Assembly (NCBI GenBank): GCA_937895345.1
Contig: CALAWP010000073.1
Coordinates: 62,001 to 126,000, forward strand
Length of the DNA: 64,000 bases
Direction of reading: 5' to 3'
From: an uncultured Paenibacillus sp.
GTDB taxonomy: Bacteria > Bacillota > Bacilli > Paenibacillales > Paenibacillaceae
The position numbers and the translations under genes are program-made. The notes beneath the pieces are model-generated. The model searched no databases, was not told the DNA's origin, and saw only the letters and a list, made by a program, of their open reading frames with translations. Below, one piece after another: positions 8,108-16,991 of this stretch (position 1 is its first letter; the number at the start of each line of letters is the position of its first letter).

Positions 8108-8251
8108 CCGGCTTGCCGAACGCTGAGGTCAGACGCTCCAAAAGCAGGGGGCGACAGGCGGCAGGCTTGCACGAATCGGAACGGAAAGTGTATGATACTA
8201 AGAGTATAGCCGAGGAAACTGGGTGAAGAAGTCAGGTTAGGGGGTTCTTCA

Positions 8252-8674
8252 ATGCCGACTCCGAGCATGGAAGACTACTTGGAACGCATTTATAAGCTGA
8301 TGGAGGAAAAGGGATACGCGCGAGTATCCGACATTGCCGAAGGTTTGGAGGTCCACCCGTCTTCCGTGACGAAGATGATCCAGAAGCTGGACAAGGACAA
8401 TTATTTGATCTATGAAAAATATCGCGGGCTTGTCCTGACCAGCAAAGGGAAAAAGATGGGCAAACGGCTCATGGACCGTCATCAGCTGCTGGAAGGCTTC
8501 CTCACCATCATAGGCGTTCAAGAGGAAAATATTTATAAAGACGTGGAAGGCATCGAGCACCATCTAAGCTGGGATTCGATTACGTGCATCGAGACGCTGG
8601 TCGAATATTTCCGCCGCGACGAGTCGAGATTGGACGAGCTTCGGGCGATCCGCACGGAAATGGAAACCGAATAA
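8252..8674 (+). CDS. mntR: manganese-responsive repressor MntR
   Basis: A DtxR-family regulator that represses manganese uptake when Mn(II) is bound. The 140-residue protein has an N-terminal winged helix (about 5-65) and a dimerisation domain. All metal ligands known for the B. subtilis protein are at the same positions: Asp8, Glu11, His77, Glu99, Glu102 and His103. This identity of ligand set and numbering makes the assignment firm. No MntR target gene lies next to it. A bidirectional terminator follows. Confidence 0.95.
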   Translation: MPTPSMEDYLERIYKLMEEKGYARVSDIAEGLEVHPSSVTKMIQKLDKDNYLIYEKYRGLVLTSKGKKMGKRLMDRHQLLEGFLTIIGVQEENIYKDVEGIEHHLSWDSITCIETLVEYFRRDESRLDELRAIRTEMETE

Positions 8675-8676
8675 AC

Positions 8677-8718
8677 AAAAAGCAGGACATCGCATCTCGC
8701 GAATGTCCTGCTTTTTTG
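8677..8718. terminator. bidirectional terminator
   Basis: AAAAAGCAGGACAT (8677-8690) pairs with ATGTCCTGCTTTTT (8703-8716), with runs of A on the left and T on the right. It can end both mntR on the plus strand and the facing membrane protein gene on the minus strand. Confidence 0.9.
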
Positions 8719-8742
8719 GTAATGTCGATGCCGCCGCCGGCA

Positions 8743-9072
8743 TCAATGGTATTTCGGCGCGTCCTCGTCATCCTTTCCGCCTTCGATGACGCGGAACGGC
8801 ACCGTTTTGGCGCGGGGCCGCTCCGGCTTCGACCGCGGCTTGGCGGACGAGGCCGTGCGGCGGGCAGCCGCCGCATATTTGCCGTTGTTGCGGCCGCCCC
8901 GGAGAAAGGCCGGCGGAAATTTATAGAGCAGAAAGATGCCGCCAAAAATAATAATCGGCAACAGCAGATCGAAGGGTCTAAAGATCAGCGCGTACAAGAT
9001 TCCGATAACGAGAAGCGCGGCGACGGTTATAGCCCAACCGTTCCATCCTTTCGGCAGTTTGCTTCTTCCCAT
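8743..9072 (-). CDS. small membrane protein with basic tail
   Basis: A 109-residue protein. After MGRSKLPKGWNG come two hydrophobic helices (about 13-30 and 34-50), then a long Arg/Lys/Ala/Pro-rich tail ending in an acidic stretch (EGGKDDEDAPKYH). The start at 9072 has GAGG eight bases upstream on the minus strand; an earlier ATG at 9096 lacks a site. It lies downstream of yqhQ in the same direction. No family recognised. The charged tail suggests contact with nucleic acid or the membrane surface, but that is a guess. Confidence 0.7.
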   Translation of the reverse strand: MGRSKLPKGWNGWAITVAALLVIGILYALIFRPFDLLLPIIIFGGIFLLYKFPPAFLRGGRNNGKYAAAARRTASSAKPRSKPERPRAKTVPFRVIEGGKDDEDAPKYH

Positions 9073-9140
9073 GACGATAGCCTCGCTTTCATCCATAATT
9101 GGCGGCCTGCGGATGCCGCGCAAACTTTATACGTCCTTCG

Positions 9141-10106
9141 TCAGTCTTTCGACACCTGGGCGTCCAGCTCGCGCATCCGGTTGAAGGATGCGATGGAGAC
9201 GGCGACCTGGTCGTCGCTCGGTTCTTTGGTCGTCAGCAGCTGCAGCCACAGACCGGGGTAGCCGAGCAGGTTTAGCACCGGGATGTCCCGCAGCGCGTTC
9301 GTAAAGCGGAGCACTTCATACGAAACGCCGAGTACGACCGGCAGCAGGGCGATCCGGATCAGGACGCGGTCCCATATGCCCTGCCATTCGAAGATCGGCA
9401 AGGAATAAATGACTACGCCGACGATGACGGTAAAAACGATAAAGCTGGAACCGCACCGGTAATGGAGGCGGCTGTATTTTTGCACGTTGCGGACCGTCAG
9501 CTCTTCACCGGCTTCATAGGCGCTAATCACTTTATGTTCCGCGCCGTGGTATTGGAACAGCCTCTTAATGATGGGCGTCATCGAGATGAAATAAAGATAA
9601 GCCAGCAGCAAAATGATTTTGATAAGTCCTTCTAATAAATTATGGCCTACGTTGCTTTCGAATAACCCTTCGAACAGCCATTCTTCAATGGCGGCGGGCG
9701 CGGCCGTAAAAATCAGTTTGCCGAAAATGAACGAAAGCACCCCGGCAACGGCTACGCTGACGATCATGCCAAGCCCGAATCCGCTTCCTTTCTTCTCGGC
9801 TTCAGCCGCTTTGGCCGCCTTTTCTTCCTCAGTCAAGTCGTCGGCTTCGTCCTCCGCGTAAGCCTCCATCGAAAAGTTCAGATGCTGCGATCCTTTGGCG
9901 CTGGAATCGATAATGCCGACGACCCCCCGCACGATCGGAACTTTTTTGAGCGCTTGCACCCAAGGGCGCGTCGTGCGCGGAACTTCGTAAAATACGATTT
10001 CTTCGTTTTTGCGGCGAACGGCGGTTACGTTCACATGTTTGCCTGCAAACATAACGCCTTCGATAACGGCTTGTCCGCCGTATATATTCCGTGAATCCTG
10101 CGGCAA
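9141..10106 (-). CDS. yqhQ: DUF1385 membrane protein YqhQ
   Basis: A 321-residue DUF1385 protein. The N-terminal part has the family signature IYGGQAVIEGVMFAGK, a central polar acidic stretch (about 80-107), then four or so helices with the motif FQYHGAEHKVISAYE, which carries invariant His and Glu residues that could bind metal. The function is not established. In Bacillus and relatives it sits beside yqhR, and here yqhR is the divergent neighbour. The TTG start at 10106 is preceded by AAGGTGA on the minus strand. Confidence 0.92.
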   Translation of the reverse strand: MPQDSRNIYGGQAVIEGVMFAGKHVNVTAVRRKNEEIVFYEVPRTTRPWVQALKKVPIVRGVVGIIDSSAKGSQHLNFSMEAYAEDEADDLTEEEKAAKAAEAEKKGSGFGLGMIVSVAVAGVLSFIFGKLIFTAAPAAIEEWLFEGLFESNVGHNLLEGLIKIILLLAYLYFISMTPIIKRLFQYHGAEHKVISAYEAGEELTVRNVQKYSRLHYRCGSSFIVFTVIVGVVIYSLPIFEWQGIWDRVLIRIALLPVVLGVSYEVLRFTNALRDIPVLNLLGYPGLWLQLLTTKEPSDDQVAVSIASFNRMRELDAQVSKD

Positions 10107-10300
10107 GTGCTTGTCACCTTCCTTGGGTTAGTCTGATCCTGCAGCGAATCGCGTTTCTTTTGCGGTTATGGTTCTATTGTACTTGAATTAACGGCCGAAT
10201 GCCACACGGACGGCGCGCTTTGCGCGGGTTGCGGTTACAGGCTTGCGATTCTAGATATACTAACGGCACAACGTTATGCAAACGAAAGGGGAGGCAACCT

Positions 10301-10813
10301 GTGAATCTGTATGCTCGGAGCGGACGGCAGCGAGGCCCGGAGGAAGAGAGAAGGACGAACCGGCTTCTATATGCCGTGCAAATCGGTTTTTTTGCGGGGC
10401 TGCTGTTCGGTATGCTTCGATGGATGTTTTATTTGATGAAATTTACGAAGGAATTGCCCGGCTTTCTCGTCAAGCCGTTTTATAAGGATGCGTTTTTGGC
10501 GCAAGGCTGGGGCGGCGTCATCGGCGTCGGGTTTTTTATTCTGTTTTCCATCGGGGCCGCGATACTTTATATGCTGCTGATGGGGAGGATGAAGGGGCCG
10601 TGGCCGGGCATCGCGTACGGGGCGGTCTGGTGGGCGCTGCTGTTCGCGGCCGCCGGTCCGTTTCTGGGCTTGACGATGCCGGCATGGAAGGCGGGATGGA
10701 ATACGTTATTTACGGAAATATGCGTATTTGTCGTTTGGGGGCTGTTTATCGGCTACTCGATTGCGTTCGAATTTACGGACGAAGCGTCGAGAGAGCCGGC
10801 TGCCGCGCATTGA
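10301..10813 (+). CDS. yqhR: membrane protein YqhR
   Basis: A 170-residue integral membrane protein with four helices (about 25-45, 65-90, 98-120, 130-155), matching YqhR of Bacillus in size and in position between yqhQ and aroQ. GTG at 10301 is preceded by GGGGAGG at 10288-10294; the open frame extends upstream but has no better start. The family name follows from synteny plus topology. Function unknown. Confidence 0.82.
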   Translation: MNLYARSGRQRGPEEERRTNRLLYAVQIGFFAGLLFGMLRWMFYLMKFTKELPGFLVKPFYKDAFLAQGWGGVIGVGFFILFSIGAAILYMLLMGRMKGPWPGIAYGAVWWALLFAAAGPFLGLTMPAWKAGWNTLFTEICVFVVWGLFIGYSIAFEFTDEASREPAAAH

Positions 10814-10905
10814 CGATCTCCCGCTTCTCAAGCGCCGGGCATTTGTGGTAAAATGTCTAATGTTATTTGGCAATCGAGTGGCGTCGGCCGCATGGAGGTG
10901 CGAAG

Positions 10906-11370
10906 GTGCGCAAGATCGAAGTGTTGAACGGCCCGAATTTGAATATGCTGGGCATTCGCGAGCCGGGCGTCTATGGCAGCGAAACGCTCGCCTCCATTGA
11001 ATCGATGGTAGCCCGGAAAGCCGAGGAGCTGGGCGTAGCCGTTTCGTTTTTTCAAACGAATCACGAGGGTGCCATGATTGACCGGATACACGGCGCCTGG
11101 GGCCAGGCCGACGGAATTTTGATTAATCCCGGCGCTTGGACGCATTACAGCTATGCGCTGCGGGATGCGCTGAGTTCCGTCAATCTTCCTGTCGTCGAGG
11201 TGCATCTGTCGAACATTCATAAGAGAGAAGCTTTCCGGCATGTATCGGTCATCGCGCCGATCGCCGCAGGACAAATCGCCGGTTTCGGCGCTGCCGGCTA
11301 CGTGCTCGGTCTCGAGGCATTGACCGGGTTGCTGGAGCGGCAAGCGCGGCGGGAAAAGGAGACGACATGA
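10906..11370 (+). CDS. aroQ: 3-dehydroquinate dehydratase, type II
   Basis: Dehydrates 3-dehydroquinate to 3-dehydroshikimate in the shikimate pathway. The 154-residue protein is typical of the dodecameric type II enzyme: LNGPNLNMLGIREPGVYG with the active-site Arg/Tyr lid, NPGAWTHYSYALRDAL around the Asn/His region, and VEVHLSNIHKREAFRH. GTG at 10906 has GGAGGTG at 10894-10900. Its stop overlaps the next start in an ATGA junction, so aroQ and the peptidase are translated together, as in B. subtilis yqhS-yqhT. Confidence 0.95.
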   Translation: MRKIEVLNGPNLNMLGIREPGVYGSETLASIESMVARKAEELGVAVSFFQTNHEGAMIDRIHGAWGQADGILINPGAWTHYSYALRDALSSVNLPVVEVHLSNIHKREAFRHVSVIAPIAAGQIAGFGAAGYVLGLEALTGLLERQARREKETT

Positions 11371-12440
11371 CGAAAGATCGAGTATCGAAGCTGCGCAAAT
11401 GGATGGATGACGCCGGACTTGAAGCGCTTCTCGTCGCCAGTCCGCACAATCGCCGTTATTTAACCGGATTTACGGGGTCGTCGGGAATGGTGCTCATCAC
11501 GGCTGGCAAGAGCTGGCTGCTCACCGATTTCCGCTACACCGTGCAGGCGGAGCAGCAAGCCGCCGGATTTGAAATTGTCGAGCACGGAACAAGCCCGATC
11601 GACGACGTGAAGGAGCTACTGGCGCAGGAAGGCTTGCGCAAGCTCGGTTTCGAGGCGGAGCATGTATCGTTCTCGCAGCATGCCGGATGGGCCGAAGCTT
11701 TGCGGGAAGCGGGGCTGGTTCCTGCGGTCGGACTCGTCGAGAAGCTTCGTATGATCAAGGACGAAGGCGAGCTGCAGATTATGAAGGAAGCGGCGCAATT
11801 GGCGGATCGCACCTTCCAGTATATTACGGGCTTGATTCGGACCGGCATGAAAGAGAAGGACGTGGCGCTCGAGATGGAAGTATACATGCGCAGCCACGGA
11901 GCGGCCGGATCTTCCTTCGACACGATCGTTGCCTCCGGAGAACGCTCGGCCTTGCCGCACGGCGTAGCCAGCGACCGGACGATCGGGACCGACGAGTTCG
12001 TCAAGCTGGACTTCGGCGCTTATTACAACGGCTACTGCTCGGATTTGACAAGAACGGTCTTCATCGGCCGGCCGACGGACAAACATCGCGAAATTTACGA
12101 TATTGTCCTGGAAGCCCAGCTTCATGCGCTGGAGCATATTAAGCCGGGCATGACCGGGATGGAAGCGGATGCGCTGGCGCGCGACATCATCACGAAGCAC
12201 GGCTACGGCGACCATTTCGGCCACGGGACGGGCCACGGTCTCGGCATGGAAATTCACGAGGCGCCAAGATTGTCCCGTCTCAGCGATACGGTATTGACTC
12301 CCGGCATGACGGTAACGGTCGAGCCCGGCATTTACGTTCCCGGCTTCGGGGGCGTGCGCATCGAGGACGACATCGTTATTACGGAAACCGGCATTCAAAT
12401 ATTAACCTCGTCTCCGAAAGAGCTCATTGTTCTGGGGTAG
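11367..12440 (+). CDS. papA: Xaa-Pro aminopeptidase (M24B)
   Basis: Removes an N-terminal residue that precedes proline. The 357-residue protein has a creatinase-like N-terminal domain (about 1-125) and a pita-bread catalytic domain with the five dinuclear-metal ligands in their usual settings: KLDFGAYYNGYCSDLTRT (two Asp), GHGTGHGLGMEIHEAP (His), VTVEPGIY (Glu) and VRIEDDI (Glu). It corresponds to YqhT of Bacillus, which always precedes efp. The ATG overlaps the aroQ stop; efp starts 30 bases later. Confidence 0.93.
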   Translation: MTKDRVSKLRKWMDDAGLEALLVASPHNRRYLTGFTGSSGMVLITAGKSWLLTDFRYTVQAEQQAAGFEIVEHGTSPIDDVKELLAQEGLRKLGFEAEHVSFSQHAGWAEALREAGLVPAVGLVEKLRMIKDEGELQIMKEAAQLADRTFQYITGLIRTGMKEKDVALEMEVYMRSHGAAGSSFDTIVASGERSALPHGVASDRTIGTDEFVKLDFGAYYNGYCSDLTRTVFIGRPTDKHREIYDIVLEAQLHALEHIKPGMTGMEADALARDIITKHGYGDHFGHGTGHGLGMEIHEAPRLSRLSDTVLTPGMTVTVEPGIYVPGFGGVRIEDDIVITETGIQILTSSPKELIVLG

Positions 12441-12470
12441 GGGCCACACCATTTCAGGAGGGAATCCGCA

Positions 12471-13028
12471 TTGATTTCAGTTAACGATTTTAAGACAGGC
12501 TTGACCGTTCAGGTCGACAACGACATTTTTACCGTTCTCGAGTTCCAGCATGTAAAGCCGGGCAAAGGGGCGGCCTTCGTTCGCTCCAAGCTTAAAAATC
12601 TCCGCAACGGCAACATCGTGGAAAGAACGTTCCGCGCAGGCGAGACGATCGGCCGCGCCATGATCGAGAATCGCGAAGTGCAGTATCTGTACAACTCCGG
12701 CTCGGAATATACGTTTATGGACAACGAAACGTATGACCAGTTTACGTTGGACAAGGATCAGCTGGAATGGGAGATCAACTTCCTGAAAGAAAATATGAAC
12801 GTGAACATTTCCAGCTACCAAGGCGAAATTCTAGGCATTCAGTTGCCGAACAGCGTGGAGCTGAAAGTCATCGAAACGGAGCCGGGAGTCAAAGGCAATA
12901 CCGCCCAAGGCGCGACCAAAAACGCCAAAGTGGAGACAGGGCTGAACGTACAAGTGCCTCTGTTTATCAACGAAGGCGACGTGCTTCTGATCGATTCCCG
13001 CGACGGAAAATATATTTCGCGCGCTTAA
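12471..13028 (+). CDS. efp: translation elongation factor P
   Basis: Rescues ribosomes stalled on consecutive prolines. The 185-residue protein has the KOW-like domain I (1-63), then two OB domains. Lys32 in KPGKGAAF is at the tip of domain I where Bacillus EF-P is modified with 5-aminopentanol, so the modification site is kept. TTG start at 12471 with AGGAGG at 12457-12462. It is the last gene before an excellent terminator. Confidence 0.97.
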   Translation: MISVNDFKTGLTVQVDNDIFTVLEFQHVKPGKGAAFVRSKLKNLRNGNIVERTFRAGETIGRAMIENREVQYLYNSGSEYTFMDNETYDQFTLDKDQLEWEINFLKENMNVNISSYQGEILGIQLPNSVELKVIETEPGVKGNTAQGATKNAKVETGLNVQVPLFINEGDVLLIDSRDGKYISRA

Positions 13029-13049
13029 AGCTTCGCTTTCGGATTGCTT

Positions 13050-13074
13050 AACCGCCCAATCGGGCGGTTTTTTT
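13050..13074 (+). terminator. intrinsic terminator after efp
   Basis: ACCGCCC (13051-13057) and GGGCGGT (13062-13068) enclose a four-base loop and are followed by seven T residues. Confidence 0.92.
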
Positions 13075-13155
13075 GATGATCTATACCCATAGACTGGCCC
13101 GGTATGTTATAATATGATCTTGTATGCAGATGTCAAGGTTGGGAGTGAAACAGCT

Positions 13156-14409
13156 TTGTCTTTGATCGTGATGAAATTTGGAGGCAGTTCGGTCGGGACG
13201 CCGGAACGAATGCAGCGCGTCGCCAGCCGAATTATTGAGCGCCGCAACGAAGGCCACGATATTGCGGTAGTCGTTTCCGCGATGGGCGATACGACGGACG
13301 ATCTGATCGATCAGTCCAAGGCGCTGAATCCGAACCCGCCGGCGCGGGAAATGGATATGCTGCTGACGGTGGGCGAGCAGATCTCGATCGCGCTGCTGTC
13401 CATGACGATAAATGCGATGGGAGCAAGCGCGGTATCTTTTACAGGCTGGCAGGCCGGCATGAAGACGGATGCGACGCACGGCAAAGCCAAGATCGTCGAC
13501 ATCGATCCATCGGCCGTATTCAAGGCGCTGAAGGGCGGGAATATCGCCATCGTCGCCGGATTCCAGGGCGTCAGCGAGGACGGCGAGATTACGACGCTGG
13601 GACGCGGCGGCTCCGATACGACGGCCGTGGCGCTGGCGGCGGCGATGAAAGCCGACGTATGCGAAATTTATACCGATGTGGACGGCGTTTATTCGACGGA
13701 TCCGCGCATCGTCAAAAACGCGCGCAAACTGAACGAAATTTCGTACGACGAGATGCTTGAGCTCGCCAATTTGGGCGCGGCGGTGCTGCATCCTCGTGCG
13801 GTGGAATACGCAAAGCACAATAACGTCAAGCTGGTCGTCCGTTCCAGCTTTACTCACAATGAGGGCACCAGCGTGAAGGAGGAAGCGGTCATGGAGCAAG
13901 GCGTAGTCGTTCGCGGCATCGCATTTGACAAAAACGTGGCAAGAATCAGCATTATGGGCGTCGAGGACGTTCCGGGCGTCCTCGCCAACGTATTCGGCGC
14001 ATTGGCGGACAACGGCATCGACGTCGATATTATCGTGCAAAGCGGCGTGCTGGACGGCAAAGCCGACTTCTCGTTTACGGTAGCCGGCGACGACCGCGAG
14101 AAGGCGCTGTCGGTCATCGAAAGCGTGCGCGCCAAAGTGCCTTATAGAGAAGCGACATCGGAAGCGGGTCTTGTCAAAGTGTCCATCGTAGGCGCGGGCA
14201 TGGTCAGCAATCCCGGCGTCGCCGCGAAGATGTTTTCTGCGATTTCGGAGCTGGGCGTCAGCATCAAGATGGTCAGCACGTCCGAAATTAAAGTGTCTTG
14301 CGTCATCGACTCCGCCCGTTTGAGCGACGTCGTTCAATCGCTCCATACGGCGTACGGCCTGGACTCGGAAGAGCAGGCATTCGTCGGCGGTCCCGCCGAG
14401 CGCCGCTAA
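13156..14409 (+). CDS. lysC: aspartokinase
   Basis: Phosphorylates aspartate, the first step to lysine, threonine, methionine and diaminopimelate for the cell wall and spore cortex. The 417-residue protein has the kinase domain with KFGGSSVGT (7-15), GFQGVSEDGEITTLGRGGSD near 135-155 and EIYTDVDGV, then two ACT domains (about 265-410) that bind effector amino acids. The TTG at 13156 is seven bases after GGGAGTGA; a longer reading from 13114 lacks a ribosome site. A TATAAT lies at 13108-13113 but its -35 is poor. No lysine riboswitch is visible. Confidence 0.93.
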   Translation: MSLIVMKFGGSSVGTPERMQRVASRIIERRNEGHDIAVVVSAMGDTTDDLIDQSKALNPNPPAREMDMLLTVGEQISIALLSMTINAMGASAVSFTGWQAGMKTDATHGKAKIVDIDPSAVFKALKGGNIAIVAGFQGVSEDGEITTLGRGGSDTTAVALAAAMKADVCEIYTDVDGVYSTDPRIVKNARKLNEISYDEMLELANLGAAVLHPRAVEYAKHNNVKLVVRSSFTHNEGTSVKEEAVMEQGVVVRGIAFDKNVARISIMGVEDVPGVLANVFGALADNGIDVDIIVQSGVLDGKADFSFTVAGDDREKALSVIESVRAKVPYREATSEAGLVKVSIVGAGMVSNPGVAAKMFSAISELGVSIKMVSTSEIKVSCVIDSARLSDVVQSLHTAYGLDSEEQAFVGGPAERR

Positions 14410-14434
14410 CGTTCTAATCGAATCTTTTATCCAA

Positions 14435-14478
14435 ACAAAAGGCGCTTAGCCCGGTTGAACGGGTTAAGCGCCTTTTGT
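14435..14478. terminator. bidirectional terminator after lysC
   Basis: The arms 14435-14453 and 14460-14478 (ACAAAAGGCGCTTA... and its complement) form a long stem with one mismatch region and a six-base loop; A- and T-rich ends make it usable on both strands, ending lysC and possibly the facing minus-strand gene. Confidence 0.85.
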
Positions 14479-14479
14479 T

Positions 14480-14671
14480 GTCTCCCAGACGAACTGCAAC
14501 CTTTATGGAGTAGATGAAGCTCACAGAGATTCGTTACATTAATCGGTAATCGCTCCCAACTATATTGCTGAATATTTGAGGTTTTAATTGTTATTTTTTT
14601 AATTCGAATCAACGATTGCAAGCTGCAGCTGATGCGAAACGGTTCGATAACTCTTTGTCGACTCCTCCGAT
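14480..14671. other. AT-rich intergenic segment
   Basis: Between the lysC terminator and the DUF441 gene lies about 190 bases that are clearly richer in A and T than the surroundings, especially 14515-14610 with a T-run near 14594. A minus-strand reading frame crosses it but has no ribosome site, no recognisable protein and runs into the terminator. I see no promoter, repeat or RNA signature that explains it. Confidence 0.4.
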
Positions 14672-15130
14672 TCACGCCCCGCCAATGAGCTTAAACAGCT
14701 TGAACAGCAAAGCCGTTATGCCTGCCGCCATCAACGGACCGACCGGAATGCCCCGAAAAAAAACGATGCCGATGATGGAGCCGAGCACGAGCCCAACGAT
14801 CATGCCGGGATCGACCTTCAGCATATCCAGTCCTTTGCTGTTCAAATAAGTGGCGGCCGCGCCGCCGGCGAGAGCCAGCAGGCCTTGCCACGACGTCAGG
14901 ACGGCGATGAAGTCTTTCATGCCGATCTTGCCGGACGCAAAAGGCACCAGCACGCTTAAAGTCAGAAACAACAGACCCAGCTCCAGCCCCCTACGTTCGA
15001 CGAGAGGGAGAAACCGTTCCAGATGAACGAGCTTGACCGCCAGCAAAATGCAGGCGGCGGTTGCGATGATGGACGACCTTCCGGCAATTCCGACAATGAT
15101 TAGCGCGACAAGAACGATTTCACCGATCAT
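14672..15130 (-). CDS. ytwI: DUF441 membrane protein (YtwI-like)
   Basis: A 152-residue integral membrane protein with four to five helices and the glycine-rich DUF441 pattern (GIAGRSSIIATAACILL; MLKVDPGMIVGLVLGSIIG; FFRGIPVGPLMAAGITALL). It matches YtwI of Bacillus in length. Role unknown. In B. subtilis it lies elsewhere in the chromosome, so this is a local rearrangement. It is transcribed away from lysC and downstream of comB, with about 140 noncoding bases between. Confidence 0.88.
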   Translation of the reverse strand: MIGEIVLVALIIVGIAGRSSIIATAACILLAVKLVHLERFLPLVERRGLELGLLFLTLSVLVPFASGKIGMKDFIAVLTSWQGLLALAGGAAATYLNSKGLDMLKVDPGMIVGLVLGSIIGIVFFRGIPVGPLMAAGITALLFKLFKLIGGA

Positions 15131-15270
15131 GCTGCAGAACTCCTATCCCGATCAATTAGCAGGCCGACGAGGCGCTGCCTGTACCATTATATGGACGAGT
15201 TCCGCCGTATATGTTGGGCGCGGGAAGAAATTCACGATCGAGTGTCCGTTCACAAACAGGATCCGCCCTG

Positions 15271-15981
15271 TTATCGGCGGATCAGCTCTTCGCCGCTTAA
15301 CAAAGGCACGATATCCCAAATGTTCAACTGGGAGCAGAACGCCACGTCTTCCTTCATGCCCAGCTTGACTAACCGGCGTCCCGAGGAGCTTTCCAGCAGC
15401 GTTTCATAGATCCGGTTCGACCGGTCGCGGTACAGGGACAGCATGGCGAGGCCGAAATCGTCCGGCTCTGCCGAAATCCCGCCGATCGTCCTCCATTCGT
15501 GAAGGAGCAGTCCGGCGCATAAGCCGTCCTCGACGGCGAATTCGTCATGGCTGCCCGCACATAGGACGACGACGTCGCGTCTTAGCTCGACCGCATATCT
15601 GGCGCAGGCTTCCGCGTTCAAAAAGGAAGCCGCCATCACGTAATCGGCCCGCATCGATTTGTGCAGCGCCCGGGTGCCGTTCGTCGTCGTCAGCACAACT
15701 CTTTTTCCGCCAACGGCCGTTTCGGTATATTCGCTCGGCGAGTTGCCGAGGTCGAAGCCGGCGATTTTGCGGCAAAACCGTTCGCCGCCGAGCACATCGT
15801 CCGACCGTTTCACGGCGCGGGCGTCCATCACCGTTTCGGCGGGCAGGACGCTGGCGGCGCCCGCCGCCAGCGCGGCCGCGATCGTGCTGGTCGCTCTCAG
15901 CGCGTCGATCACGATGGCGGTTTTGTGCAGGAAGCTGGTGGAGCAAGCTTCATTGACGCTGGAGATGACTTGAACATTCAT
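15271..15981 (-). CDS. comB: 2-phosphosulfolactate phosphatase
   Basis: Removes phosphate from 2-phosphosulfolactate to give sulfolactate. The 236-residue protein belongs to the ComB family: AIVIDALRATSTIAAALAAG near the start, TTTNGTRAL near 100 and CAGSHDEFAVEDGLCAG near 145, all family hallmarks. ATG at 15981 has AAAGAGGA seven bases upstream; an in-frame TTG at 16002 is less likely. The gene follows comA by 17 bases. In B. subtilis the homologues YitC and YitD serve sulfolactate accumulation in spores, which suits the sporulation genes next door. Confidence 0.92.
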   Translation of the reverse strand: MNVQVISSVNEACSTSFLHKTAIVIDALRATSTIAAALAAGAASVLPAETVMDARAVKRSDDVLGGERFCRKIAGFDLGNSPSEYTETAVGGKRVVLTTTNGTRALHKSMRADYVMAASFLNAEACARYAVELRRDVVVLCAGSHDEFAVEDGLCAGLLLHEWRTIGGISAEPDDFGLAMLSLYRDRSNRIYETLLESSSGRRLVKLGMKEDVAFCSQLNIWDIVPLLSGEELIRR

Positions 15982-15998
15982 GCGATTGTCCTCTTTCC

Positions 15999-16826
15999 TC
16001 AAATCATGTAATCGGGACTGCCGCCGTGGTAGCCAAAATGGAACGTATCGGAACGAAGCCCTCTGCGCATCGCCTCCAGTGCGATGGCATCGGCGGGCGC
16101 AATGTTGCCGAGATGAACGCCGGCTCCGAACAAATTAAGCAGCTCGGCTTGCTGCTCCTTTCGCGGCGCCTCCCACATCAGCTTCCGGCTGTCGCCTACT
16201 TTGCCGACGACGTCTTGCAGCAAATTTTCCCTGCAGCGTCCGTGCTCGTCGAACACGCCTACGTTAATGCCCGACTCGCGGGCTTCGACGGTAATGAGCT
16301 CCGCACCGGCTTCGAGATCGCACTCCGCGGTAAATGCCAGCTCCTCCGCATCGATGATCGATCCCGCCGCCTTTTTGCCGTATTCCGTGACGACGTACAA
16401 TCCTCTGCTCGCCGCTTCCTTGATCAATGAAGTCCTTCGCAACCGGCTCATCGCAATCGTTCCGTCGGACACTTCGACCGCCGTAAAGCCGAGCTCGCAA
16501 ACCGAATCCATAAAGGAAACGACCTCCCCTTGCTGAACGGCGGCTTCGAGCAGCGTTCCTCCGGGCATCGTCAGCATGCCGCAAGCTTCGGCGAGGCGCA
16601 GCTTCTGCCGCAGCAATTCCGTATCATACAGCACGGCGGTGCCGAAAGCCAGCTTGACGATATCCGTATACCTCCCGGCGGATTCCGCGAAATCCGAAAA
16701 GGCGCGCAGGCCCATTCCTTTATCGATGACCATTGTTTTGCCCAGTCCGATTTTTCGAATGGCGGTTCTCCGGCCGCTTGGATCTCGCAGCAGCGAGTGC
16801 CAGGTGTCCGACACAGCGGTTCTCAT
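15999..16826 (-). CDS. comA: phosphosulfolactate synthase
   Basis: Adds sulfite to phosphoenolpyruvate to form 2-phosphosulfolactate, first step of coenzyme M synthesis in archaea and of spore sulfolactate in bacilli. The 275-residue TIM-barrel protein has VIDKGMGLRAFSDF (catalytic Lys region), VKLAFGTAVLY, TMPGGTLLEAA, and VEVSDGTIAM; the C-terminal HFGYHGGSPDYMI is also a family feature. It is followed directly by comB. The divergent neighbour yqhV is 165 bases away; CATATAG-like -10 elements occur on both strands of that gap (about 16882-16888 minus, 16950-16956 plus) and might be sporulation sigma sites. Confidence 0.92.
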   Translation of the reverse strand: MRTAVSDTWHSLLRDPSGRRTAIRKIGLGKTMVIDKGMGLRAFSDFAESAGRYTDIVKLAFGTAVLYDTELLRQKLRLAEACGMLTMPGGTLLEAAVQQGEVVSFMDSVCELGFTAVEVSDGTIAMSRLRRTSLIKEAASRGLYVVTEYGKKAAGSIIDAEELAFTAECDLEAGAELITVEARESGINVGVFDEHGRCRENLLQDVVGKVGDSRKLMWEAPRKEQQAELLNLFGAGVHLGNIAPADAIALEAMRRGLRSDTFHFGYHGGSPDYMI

Positions 16827-16991
16827 CGTTCATCTCTCCGTTCGCGCTCGTAGTGGATCCCTCGCCCGGGATCAATAATCCACTATATGCGAGACGCCTT
16901 GGGCTGGTGCCCGGCAACACGACCGGGCATGAACCGGAGACAAGCATGCATATAGATTAACAAAGCATGCTGACGAAAGGAGGTTCACCGA

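Noticed and set aside
14427..14675. An 82-residue minus-strand frame in the AT-rich gap
   Set aside because: No ribosome site, passes through the lysC terminator, no recognisable protein.
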